Shown one piece after another: positions 7,549 to 16,796 of a stretch of DNA of 58,753 nucleotides. The translations under genes were made by a program, and so were the position numbers. Position 1 is the first letter of the stretch; each line of letters begins with the position of its first letter. Under the pieces are notes generated by a model. That model searched no databases. It worked only from the letters and a program-made list of their open reading frames with translations, and had not been told where the DNA came from. Source of the DNA: an uncultured Bacilli bacterium (GTDB lineage: Bacteria; Bacillota_I; Bacilli_A; RF39; UBA660); contig CAJOJO010000001.1 of NCBI GenBank assembly GCA_905235045.1, forward strand, positions 1 through 58,753, given 5' to 3'.

Positions 7549-7983
7549 CTATTCTTCCTCTAGTTCTTCATCTTCACTTAGAATTGATAAATCATCAATA
7601 TCATCATCATCATCAGTTATATCATTTTCATCATCATAAATAGTATCATTATCGTCTTGTTCTTCTTCATTTTCTTCTTCATCTTCAATTTCTTCGTCTT
7701 CTTCTTCATCTTCTTCATCTAATTCTATTTTAATTGAATGATTATCACGAATATCCCATTCATTATTATCTAATAGAACAAATCTTTTATCCAAAGTTAA
7801 AGAAGTATAATAGTCCCCTATTTTAGATGAAAACTCATCTTCACTATATTCTAATAAATCACATATTTTGTGAAATATTGTTGGTGTATTCATTGGTTTT
7901 TTTTCTTCTTTTAAGATTGCATATGTTAAATCTGCATATGACATTAGCTCTAATTCATTTGGTCGCATCTCACTTAATTTCAT
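7549..7983 (-). CDS. rpoE: RNA polymerase delta subunit
   Basis: The delta subunit of Bacillota RNA polymerase, which modulates promoter selectivity and recycling. Residues 1-90 form the HARE-HTH domain (LSYADLTYAILKEEKK-like and FHKICDLL). The C-terminal half is an almost uninterrupted Asp/Glu tail with IYDD and LSILSED segments. This two-part plan is diagnostic. The start has AGGAGG. It is the last core gene of the DUF1934-argS-rpoE operon, an order shared with Bacillus. Confidence 0.93.
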   Translation of the reverse strand: MKLSEMRPNELELMSYADLTYAILKEEKKPMNTPTIFHKICDLLEYSEDEFSSKIGDYYTSLTLDKRFVLLDNNEWDIRDNHSIKIELDEEDEEEDEEIEDEEENEEEQDDNDTIYDDENDITDDDDDIDDLSILSEDEELEEE

Positions 7984-7996
7984 AAAATCCTCCTAA

Positions 7997-9676
7997 TTAC
8001 ATAATTGTTGGTACATCAATAATAATTAAATCTAACATCTCTTTTAATATTTTTTTTGTTAAATTAATTATATATAGCCAATCAGCTTTCTTGATGTTAT
8101 CATTACAACTACTAATATGATTATTTTGATAAAAATTATTTGCGCAAATTGCTAAATCATAAAGATAGTCAGCTATATATGATGGCATTCGTTCGGAAAA
8201 CGCCTTTTTTATTTCACTATCTAACTCTAAAATTTTTAATCTCAAATTTCTATCTACATCATTATATATTATATTACTTATTTTGTCACTACTTTTTTCA
8301 CATTCTATAATTTTATTTAATCTTAAATAGGTATATAACATATAAGGACCAGTTTTTCCAACAACATTAGAAAATTTATTTATATCAAAAATATAGTCAC
8401 GATCGCGGTTATTTTGTAGATCAGCAAATTTTAAAATTGCGTTAACTATTTTTTTAGTATCTTCATCATCCATATTTTTATTACTTTCTTTAGAAGTTTT
8501 GAAGATATTTTCTACTTCTTTAAATAAATCATCTAATTTAGGTGTTTCACCATTTCTTGTTTTATATGGTTTTCCATCCACTCCATTAATTGTTCCAAAA
8601 CCCAAATGTTCTAATTTAGCATCTGTTATACCAGCTTTAAGGCTAGCTCTAAATACTTGTTCAAAATGTAATTTTTGTCTTAAATCAGTTACATATAAAA
8701 TATAGTCAGGATGAAAATCTTGTTCCCTTTGATAAATTGTTGCCATATCAGTTGAACCATATAAATAAGCGCCATTACTTTTTTTAAATATTAGTGGTGG
8801 TAGTTCTTTAGGGTCACCTTTTTCGCTAACATCAACCACACTAGCACCCTCACTTATGGTTAATAAGTTTTTATCTTTTAAGATTTGTTCAACATCTTTC
8901 ATGTATTTACGAGAATCCATTTCACCATACCATAAATCAAAATCTACATCTAAATAATTATATATTCTTTTAATATCATTTAATGACAATTCTAGAATTT
9001 TTTTATAATATGTTTCATATTCTAAATTTCCATCTTGTAATTCTTTAGTGATATTCGCACATATTTCTTTTATTTCTTCATTTTCTTTGCACAATTTACT
9101 AATACTAGGATAAATGATATTTAAATCATTTAAAGTAACATTTTCTAAAGGAATGTTTTTTTCTTTAATGCCATAAATTACTTCGCCTATTTGTAAACCA
9201 AAATCTCCATAATGAACATCTGATATTACTTCTTGATCAAAATATTTAAGGATTCTTTTAATTGATTCCCCTACTATTGCTGGTCGCATATGACCAACGT
9301 GTAGTGGTTTAGCAATATTAGGTCCACCATAATCTATCACATAAGTTTTATGTTGATCTATTTTTATTCCAAATTTATTAGTATCATTCATAAACCTTAA
9401 AATACGATTAATAAATGTATCAGATAAAGTTATATTGATAAAACCAGGGTTACAAAAACTTACTTCTTTAAAATAATCATTAAAATTATCTAACTTATTT
9501 ATTTCACTTACTATTTCTTCACCAATTACCATAGGACTTTTATGATAAGTTTTAGCTAAGTTAAATAAATCATCACATTGGTAATCCGCAATATTAGATT
9601 TTTTTATTGAGAGTTTACCATATCCTAACTTTTCACTCACCATTGATATAATTTGTTCTAATTCAGTTATAACCAT
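7997..9676 (-). CDS. argS: Arginyl-tRNA synthetase
   Basis: Class I synthetase charging tRNA-Arg. The 559-aa protein has the N-terminal tRNA-recognition domain (about 1-110), the HIGH-type motif as HVGH in GGPNIAKPLHVGHMRPAIVG, the YGSTDMATI stretch of the catalytic domain, and a C-terminal anticodon-binding domain (DALR-like, about 440-559). The KMSK loop is replaced by KTRNGETPKL, which is common in ArgRS. The ATG directly follows the TAG of the DUF1934 gene (TAGATG), with AGGTGAT inside that gene as ribosome binding site, so translation is probably coupled. Confidence 0.96.
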   Translation of the reverse strand: MVITELEQIISMVSEKLGYGKLSIKKSNIADYQCDDLFNLAKTYHKSPMVIGEEIVSEINKLDNFNDYFKEVSFCNPGFINITLSDTFINRILRFMNDTNKFGIKIDQHKTYVIDYGGPNIAKPLHVGHMRPAIVGESIKRILKYFDQEVISDVHYGDFGLQIGEVIYGIKEKNIPLENVTLNDLNIIYPSISKLCKENEEIKEICANITKELQDGNLEYETYYKKILELSLNDIKRIYNYLDVDFDLWYGEMDSRKYMKDVEQILKDKNLLTISEGASVVDVSEKGDPKELPPLIFKKSNGAYLYGSTDMATIYQREQDFHPDYILYVTDLRQKLHFEQVFRASLKAGITDAKLEHLGFGTINGVDGKPYKTRNGETPKLDDLFKEVENIFKTSKESNKNMDDEDTKKIVNAILKFADLQNNRDRDYIFDINKFSNVVGKTGPYMLYTYLRLNKIIECEKSSDKISNIIYNDVDRNLRLKILELDSEIKKAFSERMPSYIADYLYDLAICANNFYQNNHISSCNDNIKKADWLYIINLTKKILKEMLDLIIIDVPTIM

Positions 9677-10024
9677 CTAAATCACCTCGTATTCTAATTC
9701 ATATTGATGCTTATCACCGCTTTCAACAATCTCATAATCAACGAAAAATTGTCTTGGCTTGATTATTAAAATATTTGTTTTAATGTTTAAAGGTACGTTA
9801 CCCATATCAGTGACATCATAATGCGCTATTCGTACTTCATTTAGCTTAAAAGACATATTAATAATTCCTAATTTACTTTTTTTAGTAATTTGAATTTCAT
9901 CTGGATTCTTAATAATTTCTAAATGATCACCATTACTGACAAATACTAGTTTATTTTCATTTAAAATACCCATACAACTAAATGTTTCATTATCATGTTT
10001 ATACTTAATCATTACTTTACTCAT
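9677..10024 (-). CDS. DUF1934 / YwiB-like beta-barrel protein
   Basis: A 115-aa soluble protein of the DUF1934 (YwiB) family, recognised from its sequence pattern (KYKHDNETFSCMGIL, then IINMSFKLNEVRIAHYD and a C-terminal YELEYEV) and from its place directly before argS, as ywiB is in Bacillus. The fold is calycin-like in the family; function unknown. First gene of the DUF1934-argS-rpoE operon, with AGAGGTTAATT before the ATG. Confidence 0.8.
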   Translation of the reverse strand: MSKVMIKYKHDNETFSCMGILNENKLVFVSNGDHLEIIKNPDEIQITKKSKLGIINMSFKLNEVRIAHYDVTDMGNVPLNIKTNILIIKPRQFFVDYEIVESGDKHQYELEYEVI

Positions 10025-10085
10025 AATTAACCTCTTTATTTCGTTTATAATTATATCATATATTTAAATAAAATATTTAAAAAAA

Positions 10086-12083
10086 ATGAATTATTTAACT
10101 ATTTCGTTTAATAATAAAAGTAGTGAGGTGATTTATATTAAAAAAAGAAGAAAAATTTTTAAAATAATTGCCTTAAGTTTAATTATTCTTTTACTAGTTT
10201 ATAGTTCATTTTATATAGTAGCCCGTTTAATGAGTAAATTACCTATTCGAAGTGCGAATAGTTTTTATATGTATGATAAAGATAATCATTTATTTGAAGG
10301 CATGAATGAAAACTGGATACCGCTAAGTGAAATATCACCAAATTTAATAAATGCAACAATATCAATTGAAGATAAACATTTTTATAGTCATGTAGGTTTT
10401 GATTATTTAAGAATTATTAAAGCATTATTTACTAATTTAACAAGCAAGAAAACGATTGAAGGAGCATCTACTATAACCCAACAGTTTGCCAAAAATTTAT
10501 TTTTAGATTTTGATCGTAATTTAAATCGTAAATTAGATGAAGCTTTTTTAACAATGCGATTAGAAACGCATTATTCAAAGGATGAAATATTAGAAGGATA
10601 CTTAAATACTATTAATTATGGTGGAGTATTTGGTATTGAAAATGCCAGTATATACTATTTTGGAAAGAAAGCAAAAGATTTATCTTTAGCAGAAGCAACA
10701 ATTTTAGCAGGTATTCCTAAATCTCCAGCTAATTATTCCCCAATTTCTAATTATAAAAAAGCTAAAAAAAGACAAAAACTTATTTTAAATTCAATGGTTA
10801 AAAATAACTATATTAGTGAAACTGATGCAAATATCGCTTATCAAGAAAAATTAAATTTTAAAACCGAAGAAAATAAAAATACTTCTAAGTTACTTAAATA
10901 CTACCAAGACGCAGTTATGAAAGAGTTAGAAACAACTAATATTCCATCATCTTTTTTAGAAACTGGTGGTCTTAAAATATATACTAATCTTGATATGAAT
11001 GCTTTAAATATTTTAGAAAAAAATATTGATATTTACTTACAAGACACTGATTTACAAATAGCTGGAGTAATAATGGATCCTAACACTGGAGAGATTAAAG
11101 CTATCGCAGGTGGGAAGGATTATAGTAAAAGTGAGTATAACCGAGTTATTAGTTCGAAAAGACAAATGGGTTCATCTTTTAAGCCAATTTTATATTATGC
11201 CGCTTTAGAAAATGGATTTACTCCTTCTACTACTTTTTCAAGTGAAAAGACAACTTTCAATTTAGGTGGTGGTAAAAAGTATTCACCAAAGAATTATGGT
11301 GATATATATGCTAATAAAGAAATTAGTTTAGCTGCAGCTTTAGCTTATTCGGATAATATTTATGCGGTTAAAACAAATATTTTTTTAGATGAGAATACTT
11401 TAGTTGATATGGCTAAAAGATTAGGTATTACATCTAAATTAGAGGCTAATCCATCTTTAGCTTTAGGAACAAATGAAGTTGGAATTCTAGAAATGATGCA
11501 AGTATATAGTACTTTTGCGAATGAGGGATATCAAGTTACACCACATTTTATTAATAAAATAGAAGATATAAACGGGAACATTTTATATGAGTTTAATGAA
11601 AAGAAGAAAAGTATTTTAAATAAAAGTATTGTTTTTGTTCTAAATGAATTATTAACTGGTAGTTACGCTAATGAATTAATTGATTATAATTACCCTACTT
11701 GTATTGGTATTAGGGATAAGATGACAAAAAAATATGCGATTAAAACGGGAACAACAAATACTGATCATTTAATATTTGGATATAATAAAGATTTACTTAT
11801 TGGAATGTGGTTAGGATATGATGATAACCAAAACACCGAAGTTAAAGATGGAAATACCTTAAAGAATATTTGGGTAAACACTATGGAAGAGTATCTAAAA
11901 GACAAACCAGATAACTGGTATGAAGTTCCTAGCAATGTTGTAGGTGTACTAATTAATCCAATTACTGGTGAGTTATCCAATGATTCTGATAAGAATAAGC
12001 GAATTGTTTATTATATTAAAGGTACCCAGCCTTTAAGTGAAAGTTTAGAAGCAACCATCGCACCCTTGACAAATCAAGAATAA
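10086..12083 (+). CDS. Class A penicillin-binding protein (bifunctional transglycosylase/transpeptidase)
   Basis: A membrane-anchored peptidoglycan synthase. After a basic stretch there is one transmembrane helix (about residues 26-46). The GT51 domain follows (about 65-240) with SIEDKHFYSHVGFD, GASTITQQFAKNLF and LETHYSKDEILEGYLN. The transpeptidase domain (about 320-600) shows GSSFKP (SxxK), YSDN (SxN) and IKTGTTN (KTG). The start is uncertain: the ATG at 10086 has no ribosome binding site, while AGGTG at 10126-10130 stands six bases before an in-frame ATT at 10137 that would begin IKKRRK. An in-frame GTG lies at 10128. Length 665 aa from the ATG, 648 from the ATT. Confidence 0.93.
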   Translation: MNYLTISFNNKSSEVIYIKKRRKIFKIIALSLIILLLVYSSFYIVARLMSKLPIRSANSFYMYDKDNHLFEGMNENWIPLSEISPNLINATISIEDKHFYSHVGFDYLRIIKALFTNLTSKKTIEGASTITQQFAKNLFLDFDRNLNRKLDEAFLTMRLETHYSKDEILEGYLNTINYGGVFGIENASIYYFGKKAKDLSLAEATILAGIPKSPANYSPISNYKKAKKRQKLILNSMVKNNYISETDANIAYQEKLNFKTEENKNTSKLLKYYQDAVMKELETTNIPSSFLETGGLKIYTNLDMNALNILEKNIDIYLQDTDLQIAGVIMDPNTGEIKAIAGGKDYSKSEYNRVISSKRQMGSSFKPILYYAALENGFTPSTTFSSEKTTFNLGGGKKYSPKNYGDIYANKEISLAAALAYSDNIYAVKTNIFLDENTLVDMAKRLGITSKLEANPSLALGTNEVGILEMMQVYSTFANEGYQVTPHFINKIEDINGNILYEFNEKKKSILNKSIVFVLNELLTGSYANELIDYNYPTCIGIRDKMTKKYAIKTGTTNTDHLIFGYNKDLLIGMWLGYDDNQNTEVKDGNTLKNIWVNTMEEYLKDKPDNWYEVPSNVVGVLINPITGELSNDSDKNKRIVYYIKGTQPLSESLEATIAPLTNQE

Positions 12084-12120
12084 ATGATATAATAACTAAA
12101 CGTATTAAGGGGGAATTTAT

Positions 12121-12606
12121 ATGTATAGAAGATGTTTTTTAGCAAATAGTTTACCATTAAATCTTAAAAGATTTAATAATAAACTATTGTATCTATATAA
12201 ATTTGATAATGTAACATCAGTAGAAGAATTATGTGAACTTGATAAAGAGAATTGTGTAACTCAAACTGACTGGAATCTTGTTTCTTTTAATAATAACTAT
12301 CTAACAACTGAAAAGATAAAAAAAATGAATTGGAAAAAAAGAAAAAATTTGAGTTGGCTTACTATTGACAATCATTATAAAAAAATTCGTTATTATGTTC
12401 CATTAACTTCTAATTTAAATGCTGAAATTGATGTCCCAATTCTTAAATTTGAAGATTATTATGGTAAAGTTAATACAGAACTTTATCCAATAATTAATGT
12501 TGATTTTAATAGTAAAGAAGAAGCCGATAATTTTGAAATACCAAGTTGGTTTGATGCTGAATTAGTACCAGAATTAATGGTTAAGACAAAAAGAAAAAGC
12601 AAGTAA
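12121..12606 (+). CDS. Hypothetical protein, possibly a degenerate CYTH-domain protein
   Basis: A 161-aa soluble protein without a sure family. Two stretches recall CYTH (triphosphate tunnel) proteins: the N-terminal YRRCFLANSLPLNL, in place of the family's ERKFLV-x-LP, and the C-terminal VDFNSKEEADNFEIPSWF, close to the CYTH pattern of EEA-x-x-F-x-P-x-WF. The ExExK metal-binding signature is absent, so catalytic activity is doubtful. The ribosome binding site is an unusually G-rich AAGGGGGAA, a possible pairing site for the C10 RNA. A terminator follows at once. Confidence 0.55.
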   Translation: MYRRCFLANSLPLNLKRFNNKLLYLYKFDNVTSVEELCELDKENCVTQTDWNLVSFNNNYLTTEKIKKMNWKKRKNLSWLTIDNHYKKIRYYVPLTSNLNAEIDVPILKFEDYYGKVNTELYPIINVDFNSKEEADNFEIPSWFDAELVPELMVKTKRKSK

Positions 12607-12620
12607 TTGCTTTTTTTTAT
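12592..12620. terminator. Bidirectional terminator between convergent genes
   Basis: AAAAAGC (12594-12600) pairs with GCTTTTTTTT (12609-12618) across AAGTAATT. It closes the CYTH-like gene and the convergent tail-anchored protein gene. Confidence 0.8.
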
Positions 12621-13108
12621 ATCATTTTTGTGATAAACAGTGGTATTAAGATAACTGCTAACAATAGAAGTATTCCTAAACCAATAACAAATTTTAAGTT
12701 TTTATTTCCTTTAAAGTCTAATTTAATACTTGCTGGATCTATTTCTTCTTGTTGTACTTCTTCTTGTTTATTTAATTTAATTTTACCCATTGGATTTTCA
12801 TTTATTTCTTGTTTAACTGATTTTGATACAACTGGTTTTACATCACCATTTTCATCATCATATGTTTCAACTGGAGCTTCTTCATAAACTGGAGTTGGTT
12901 GTACTGGCGTAACTGGAATTTCTTGTTCTACAGGTGCTTCTTCATAAACTGGTTCAGGCGCTACTGGAGCAACTGGTTCTTGTGTAGCTTGTTCTACTGC
13001 TGGTTGTAAGAAATCTAATTCTTCAGTATAACCATTTTCTAAATTATTTTGTGGTTCTTCATTAATTAAATCATCTTGGGAAAATAATACATTTTTTTCT
13101 TCTTCCAT
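12617..13108 (-). CDS. Hypothetical tail-anchored protein with Pro/Glu-rich repeats
   Basis: A 163-aa acidic protein. Residues 35-85 carry PVYEEAPVE twice and several PVAP/PVTP units, giving an extended flexible segment. The C-terminus has a single hydrophobic helix (FVIGLGILLLLAVILIPLF) followed by ITKMI, typical of a tail anchor or an N-in membrane protein. No enzymatic motif. It lies 14 bases after ezrA in the same direction with AAGGAGG before its ATG, so it is probably co-transcribed and may act at the division site; that is inference from position. Confidence 0.65.
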   Translation of the reverse strand: MEEEKNVLFSQDDLINEEPQNNLENGYTEELDFLQPAVEQATQEPVAPVAPEPVYEEAPVEQEIPVTPVQPTPVYEEAPVETYDDENGDVKPVVSKSVKQEINENPMGKIKLNKQEEVQQEEIDPASIKLDFKGNKNLKFVIGLGILLLLAVILIPLFITKMI

Positions 13109-13122
13109 TTTAATCCTCCTTT

Positions 13123-14838
13123 TTATTCATTAGAATATAATTTTAATAATTTATCATATATTCCTTTTTCTACTTTATTCAATGAATTAATTGCTATTTC
13201 TAATGATTTTTGATATTCACCATTAAAGAATAGTTTTTCAGCATAAATTAAATATTTATCTAATTCTTCTTCTTCACTACGATATCTATTACCATATACT
13301 ATAGCCATTTCAGCAAACATAGCCGTACGCATCATTTCTTTTGTTGTTTTAAATAGTTTTAAAGCCAAATCACGAGCTGTATCAACACGAGTATTTAATA
13401 CTTCAATAGTAATTGGTTTTTTCTCTAATTCTTTAACTATTTCCTTAATTGCTATTTGGGCTTCATTTAATTCAACAAAGTAAGTTTTTGGTATAATTGG
13501 TAAGTTATATTCTCTAATCTTATGTTTTGATTCATTTATAATTAATTTAATTTCTTCTAATTGTTGACGAGCTCTAACTTCATCATCTTTCATATTACCA
13601 ATAGAGTTTAATATAACATCAACTTGTTCTTCTGCTGAAGCTAATTTTAAGGATAAGTTTTCAATCTCCTTAATTAACTTTGAATAAGCAAAAGTATTGT
13701 TACCTGTATGATCAAGTAATAATTTATAATCATTATTTAAATTATCAATATCATCACGAACTCGTTCTAATGTTTTAACATCATCATCTTTTAAATTATA
13801 AACTTTTTTAATATCATCTAATTGATTAAATAATTCACTCATTAAATGATTATTTTTATTTAATTTACGACTAAATACTTTATTAGCTTCTTCATAAGTA
13901 CTTTTGTTTAGTTTTTCTTTTTCAAAGTCAGTAAATACAGAATCAAAATAATCAGATAAAATTTTTAATTCAAATAAACTATCTTCTAAATTAAGGACTT
14001 TCGCACGATCTTTAATATCACTTATTTTATTATTTGCTTCATCAATATTATATTCAATATTTAAATAGTCTAATGGATATCCTTCATTAATCATGTTCTC
14101 ATATTCTTTACTAATTTCATCCATTTTCTTAGGTAAAATACTTGTTGTTAAGAGTACAATATTTGGAACTTCTTCAATAACAACTGTCATATGTTTAATC
14201 ATATCATCAATGTTTTTAACGATTGCTGGAACTTCAGTATATTCATTATTTTCCATTGTACGTTCAAATTCTTCAAATTTTAAAGCGATGTTTTCAAATT
14301 GAAGTTGAATTGATTCAGCTATTTCACCATAATCATTTTTTGAATTAGTAAATTTTTCATATAAATCACGATATTTAGATTTTAAATCAGTTATAATTGT
14401 ACGATTACGTTCTTCACTAGTTGTTATTTCTTTTATTTCGTTAAGTAAGAAATCTGAATTAGTTCTTACTTTATATATTTCCATTTCTAGTTTAGCAATT
14501 TTACATAATGTTTCTTTATATTCTTGTTGTGATAATGAGTAATTAGCATCTAATAACATATCAGTTATTTTAGGTATTTGATTAGTCCTAATTACATCTA
14601 AACGATCTTTCCACTTATTATACATTGTCTCAAGTTTTTCATTTTTAACTAATGATTCAACTTTAGTTAATTCAGGTATAATAGGTGCACCATCAATTTC
14701 ATTTTTTTCGATTTCTAATTGTTTTAATTGTTTTTTTATTTTATAAACTTTTTTCTTTTGGATTAGTACTAAAGCAGTTACACATAAAACAGCTGCTAAA
14801 ACAACTAAGGAAACCATTACCAAAATTATATTATCCAT
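13123..14838 (-). CDS. ezrA: Septation ring formation regulator EzrA
   Basis: EzrA tunes FtsZ ring assembly and bridges to the cell-wall machinery. The 571-aa protein has one N-terminal transmembrane helix (about 4-26) with the N-terminus outside, then spectrin-like coiled coil to the end, rich in heptads and KLEME/ELEKK patterns. Length and plan match the family (about 560-575 aa). The neighbourhood, divergent from rpsD, matches the ezrA-rpsD neighbourhood of Bacillus. AAAGAGGTGG precedes the ATG. Confidence 0.9.
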   Translation of the reverse strand: MDNIILVMVSLVVLAAVLCVTALVLIQKKKVYKIKKQLKQLEIEKNEIDGAPIIPELTKVESLVKNEKLETMYNKWKDRLDVIRTNQIPKITDMLLDANYSLSQQEYKETLCKIAKLEMEIYKVRTNSDFLLNEIKEITTSEERNRTIITDLKSKYRDLYEKFTNSKNDYGEIAESIQLQFENIALKFEEFERTMENNEYTEVPAIVKNIDDMIKHMTVVIEEVPNIVLLTTSILPKKMDEISKEYENMINEGYPLDYLNIEYNIDEANNKISDIKDRAKVLNLEDSLFELKILSDYFDSVFTDFEKEKLNKSTYEEANKVFSRKLNKNNHLMSELFNQLDDIKKVYNLKDDDVKTLERVRDDIDNLNNDYKLLLDHTGNNTFAYSKLIKEIENLSLKLASAEEQVDVILNSIGNMKDDEVRARQQLEEIKLIINESKHKIREYNLPIIPKTYFVELNEAQIAIKEIVKELEKKPITIEVLNTRVDTARDLALKLFKTTKEMMRTAMFAEMAIVYGNRYRSEEEELDKYLIYAEKLFFNGEYQKSLEIAINSLNKVEKGIYDKLLKLYSNE

Positions 14839-14951
14839 ATGTAAACCACCTCTTTACTATACCCGCTATTATAATTTTACCACATTTTCCCTTATTTTTA
14901 CAATTTTTTTTCTATTTATCGTATTTTCTACATATAATTAAGTGGTTTTGC

Positions 14952-14980
14952 TTGACATAAAAGCTTAAAATCTATATAAT
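14952..14980 (+). promoter_or_regulatory. Sigma-A promoter of rpsD
   Basis: TTGACA (14952-14957), 17-base spacer, TATAAT (14975-14980): a perfect consensus promoter, as expected for a ribosomal protein gene. It leaves a leader of about 155 nt. Confidence 0.9.
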
Positions 14981-14986
14981 TATAAA

Positions 14987-15144
14987 TGCTGAAACGTTGG
15001 CAGCGTTATATTGAAGAGTATAATGTGTTTATTACCTTATTGGGTTTATTGCGTAGCTAGTGCTGCAAAGTGAAGATATTCGAATAAACTCCCTATACTT
15101 TGGCAATATGACCTTGATGTTTTAGACAGAAAGGAGAAAAGTTT
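14987..15144 (+). promoter_or_regulatory. Structured rpsD leader, probable S4 autoregulatory site
   Basis: The 5' UTR folds well. GGGTTTATT (15042-15050) pairs with AATAAAC and CCC (15083-15093), enclosing TTGC-TAGC (15049-15057) with GCTGCAA (15062-15068). TTGGCA occurs both near 14998 and near 15100, and could switch pairing partners. In Bacillus, S4 represses its own gene by binding the rpsD leader; the same role here is inferred from position and structure, and I did not match a covariance model. Confidence 0.6.
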
Positions 15145-15744
15145 ATGGCAAGATATACAGGTTCAACATATCGTAAATCAAGAAGATTAGGATTTTCGGT
15201 ATTAGAAAATGGTAAGGAATTAACAAGAAGACCTTATGCTCCTGGTCAACATGGTGCAGATCGTCACAAATTATCTGATTATGGTATCCAATTACAAGAA
15301 AAACAAAAAGTTAGATTCATGTATGGATTAAATGAAAAACAATTTAGAAAAACTTTTGATGAAGCTGCTAAAATAAAAGGTGTTCATGGTGAAAACTTCT
15401 TAAGATTACTAGAATCTAGATTAGATAACTTAGTTTATCGTATTGGTTTTGCAACTACTAGAAAAGGTGCTAGACAATTAGTTAATCATGGACATGTTAC
15501 TGTTAATGGTAAAAAAGTTGATATTCCATCATACAGAGTTAAACCAGGTGATGTTATCAGTATTAAAGATAACGATAAAGAATTAAAAATCGTTAAATCT
15601 TCTTTAGAAGCTACACATAACAGAGCTGAATTTATTACTTTTGATGATAAAAAATTAGAAGCTACTTATGTTAGATATCCTGAAAGAAGTGAATTAAACG
15701 CTGATATTAATGAATCATTAATCGTTGAATTCTATAACAGATAA
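15145..15744 (+). CDS. rpsD: 30S ribosomal protein S4
   Basis: Primary 16S-binding protein that nucleates assembly of the small-subunit body. The 199-aa sequence has the typical [17 protein letters not shown] start, the [19 protein letters not shown] segment, and the S4 RNA-binding domain (about 90-150) with [14 protein letters not shown] and [29 protein letters not shown] lies before the ATG. Monocistronic, between a strong promoter and a strong terminator. No N-terminal CxxC zinc motif, so it is the zinc-free form. Confidence 0.98.
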   Translation: MARYTGSTYRKSRRLGFSVLENGKELTRRPYAPGQHGADRHKLSDYGIQLQEKQKVRFMYGLNEKQFRKTFDEAAKIKGVHGENFLRLLESRLDNLVYRIGFATTRKGARQLVNHGHVTVNGKKVDIPSYRVKPGDVISIKDNDKELKIVKSSLEATHNRAEFITFDDKKLEATYVRYPERSELNADINESLIVEFYNR

Positions 15745-15764
15745 TTATTTATCTGTTTTTTTTA
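15735..15764 (+). terminator. Terminator of rpsD
   Basis: ACAGATAA (15737-15744) pairs with TTATCTGT (15749-15756) and is followed by T8; the stem includes the stop codon. Confidence 0.85.
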
Positions 15765-15777
15765 TACAAAAAAAAGA

Positions 15778-16527
15778 CTATGTTTCTAATAGTTTATCTA
15801 AATAAACGATTTCATAGCCTTTACTTTTTATATAGTTAATTATTAAATTTAATTCATTTAAAAATTGGTTATTTACTTCATATGTTATAATAGAACCATT
15901 CATAAGATTTTTTTTCGTCATTAGTAAATAATTATTACTAATAACGTCTGTTTTAATAACGTACAAATTATTTTTAAAGCATTCCTTATCAACAAAGCAA
16001 TAATTAACTTTTATATGATTAGCTTTATAAGTACTACTTAACCAATCATCATATTTATAATAACCTTTTATTCTTTCTTTATAATCTTGATAATTATTTA
16101 GAGTTTGTTTTGGAAAAAGATTTAGACTAATGTTATTTGGTATTTTATCAATATATTTATTATCTATTAAGAGAATTAAACTCACCATTTCTTTACTTCT
16201 ATTACCGCTTATTATGTATTTATCTTTATTATCTTCTAGTAATTGTTTTGGTAGTACTTTTTTATATACAAGTAAATTTTCATTATATTTTCCATATTCT
16301 TTCATTTTTAAGTATGATTTATTTATATCTATTTTTAGTCCACTAATGCCAGGAATAATAGTATCATTTTTTATAATTGGTTCTATTGGTTTTATTTCTT
16401 TTTTTACTTCTTTAATTTTAATCATAATATCATCATATTCTCTAACTACTAATATAGTTTTTTCTGAGTATATAAAACAAGTAATAACTAATGATCCTAA
16501 AGCAATTAATTGGAAGATTTTTTTCAC
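15778..16527 (-). CDS. Membrane-anchored hypothetical protein, possibly a degenerate polysaccharide deacetylase
   Basis: A 249-aa protein with an N-terminal signal anchor (about residues 5-22). The last 50 residues, NGSIITYEVNNQFLNEL to GYEIVYLDKLL, resemble the end of NodB-type polysaccharide deacetylases, where an Ile/Ile-Thr strand is followed by a helix and KGYxFVTLDELL. The catalytic TFDDG and HxxxH motifs are not visible, so if related it is a pseudoenzyme. The start is GTG at 16527, preceded by AGGTGATAAT. It is followed on the same strand by no gene within 90 bases. Alternative: an unrelated extracellular lineage-specific protein. Confidence 0.5.
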   Translation of the reverse strand: MKKIFQLIALGSLVITCFIYSEKTILVVREYDDIMIKIKEVKKEIKPIEPIIKNDTIIPGISGLKIDINKSYLKMKEYGKYNENLLVYKKVLPKQLLEDNKDKYIISGNRSKEMVSLILLIDNKYIDKIPNNISLNLFPKQTLNNYQDYKERIKGYYKYDDWLSSTYKANHIKVNYCFVDKECFKNNLYVIKTDVISNNYLLMTKKNLMNGSIITYEVNNQFLNELNLIINYIKSKGYEIVYLDKLLET

Positions 16528-16553
16528 ATTATCACCTATTTAATTATATTAAA

Positions 16554-16578
16554 AAAAATAAGTATAAATACTTATTTT
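16554..16578 (-). terminator. Terminator of the spo0A operon
   Basis: Minus strand AAATAAGTA-TTTA-TACTTATTT followed by a T8 run, just past the stop codon of the 66-aa gene. Confidence 0.8.
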
Positions 16579-16772
16579 GCTTTTTCTCTTTTAAAATTAG
16601 CTGTTTCATCTTTAAATATATCGATATCATTATATATTTCATCAACAATCATATCTAATTCATGGATTCCAGCTTCATTGATGGTATCTTTTTTTGCTTC
16701 TAATTTTTTCAATAATTCTTCAACATATGTTTTAATAACATATTTTCTTAAATTTAATTCTTGTTCACTCAT
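16572..16772 (-). CDS. Hypothetical 66-aa protein downstream of spo0A
   Basis: Not recognised. A small, charged, probably all-helical cytoplasmic protein (LRKYVIKTYVEELLKKLEAK then ELDMIVDEIYNDIDIFKD). It starts 24 bases after the spo0A stop with AGGTGATTAT before the ATG, and shares spo0A's terminator, so it is almost certainly co-transcribed. A role in sporulation control is possible from position alone. Confidence 0.65.
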   Translation of the reverse strand: MSEQELNLRKYVIKTYVEELLKKLEAKKDTINEAGIHELDMIVDEIYNDIDIFKDETANFKREKAK

Positions 16773-16796
16773 ATAATCACCTAATTATAGCATAAA

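Noticed and set aside
7600-7740. Low-complexity CAT/TCT repeat as a microsatellite element
   Set aside because: It encodes the acidic tail of RNA polymerase delta, which is normally Asp/Glu-rich.
16130-16543. Hydrophobic plus-strand frames opposite the deacetylase-like gene
   Set aside because: They mirror the AT-rich coding sequence on the minus strand, lack ribosome binding sites and overlap each other.
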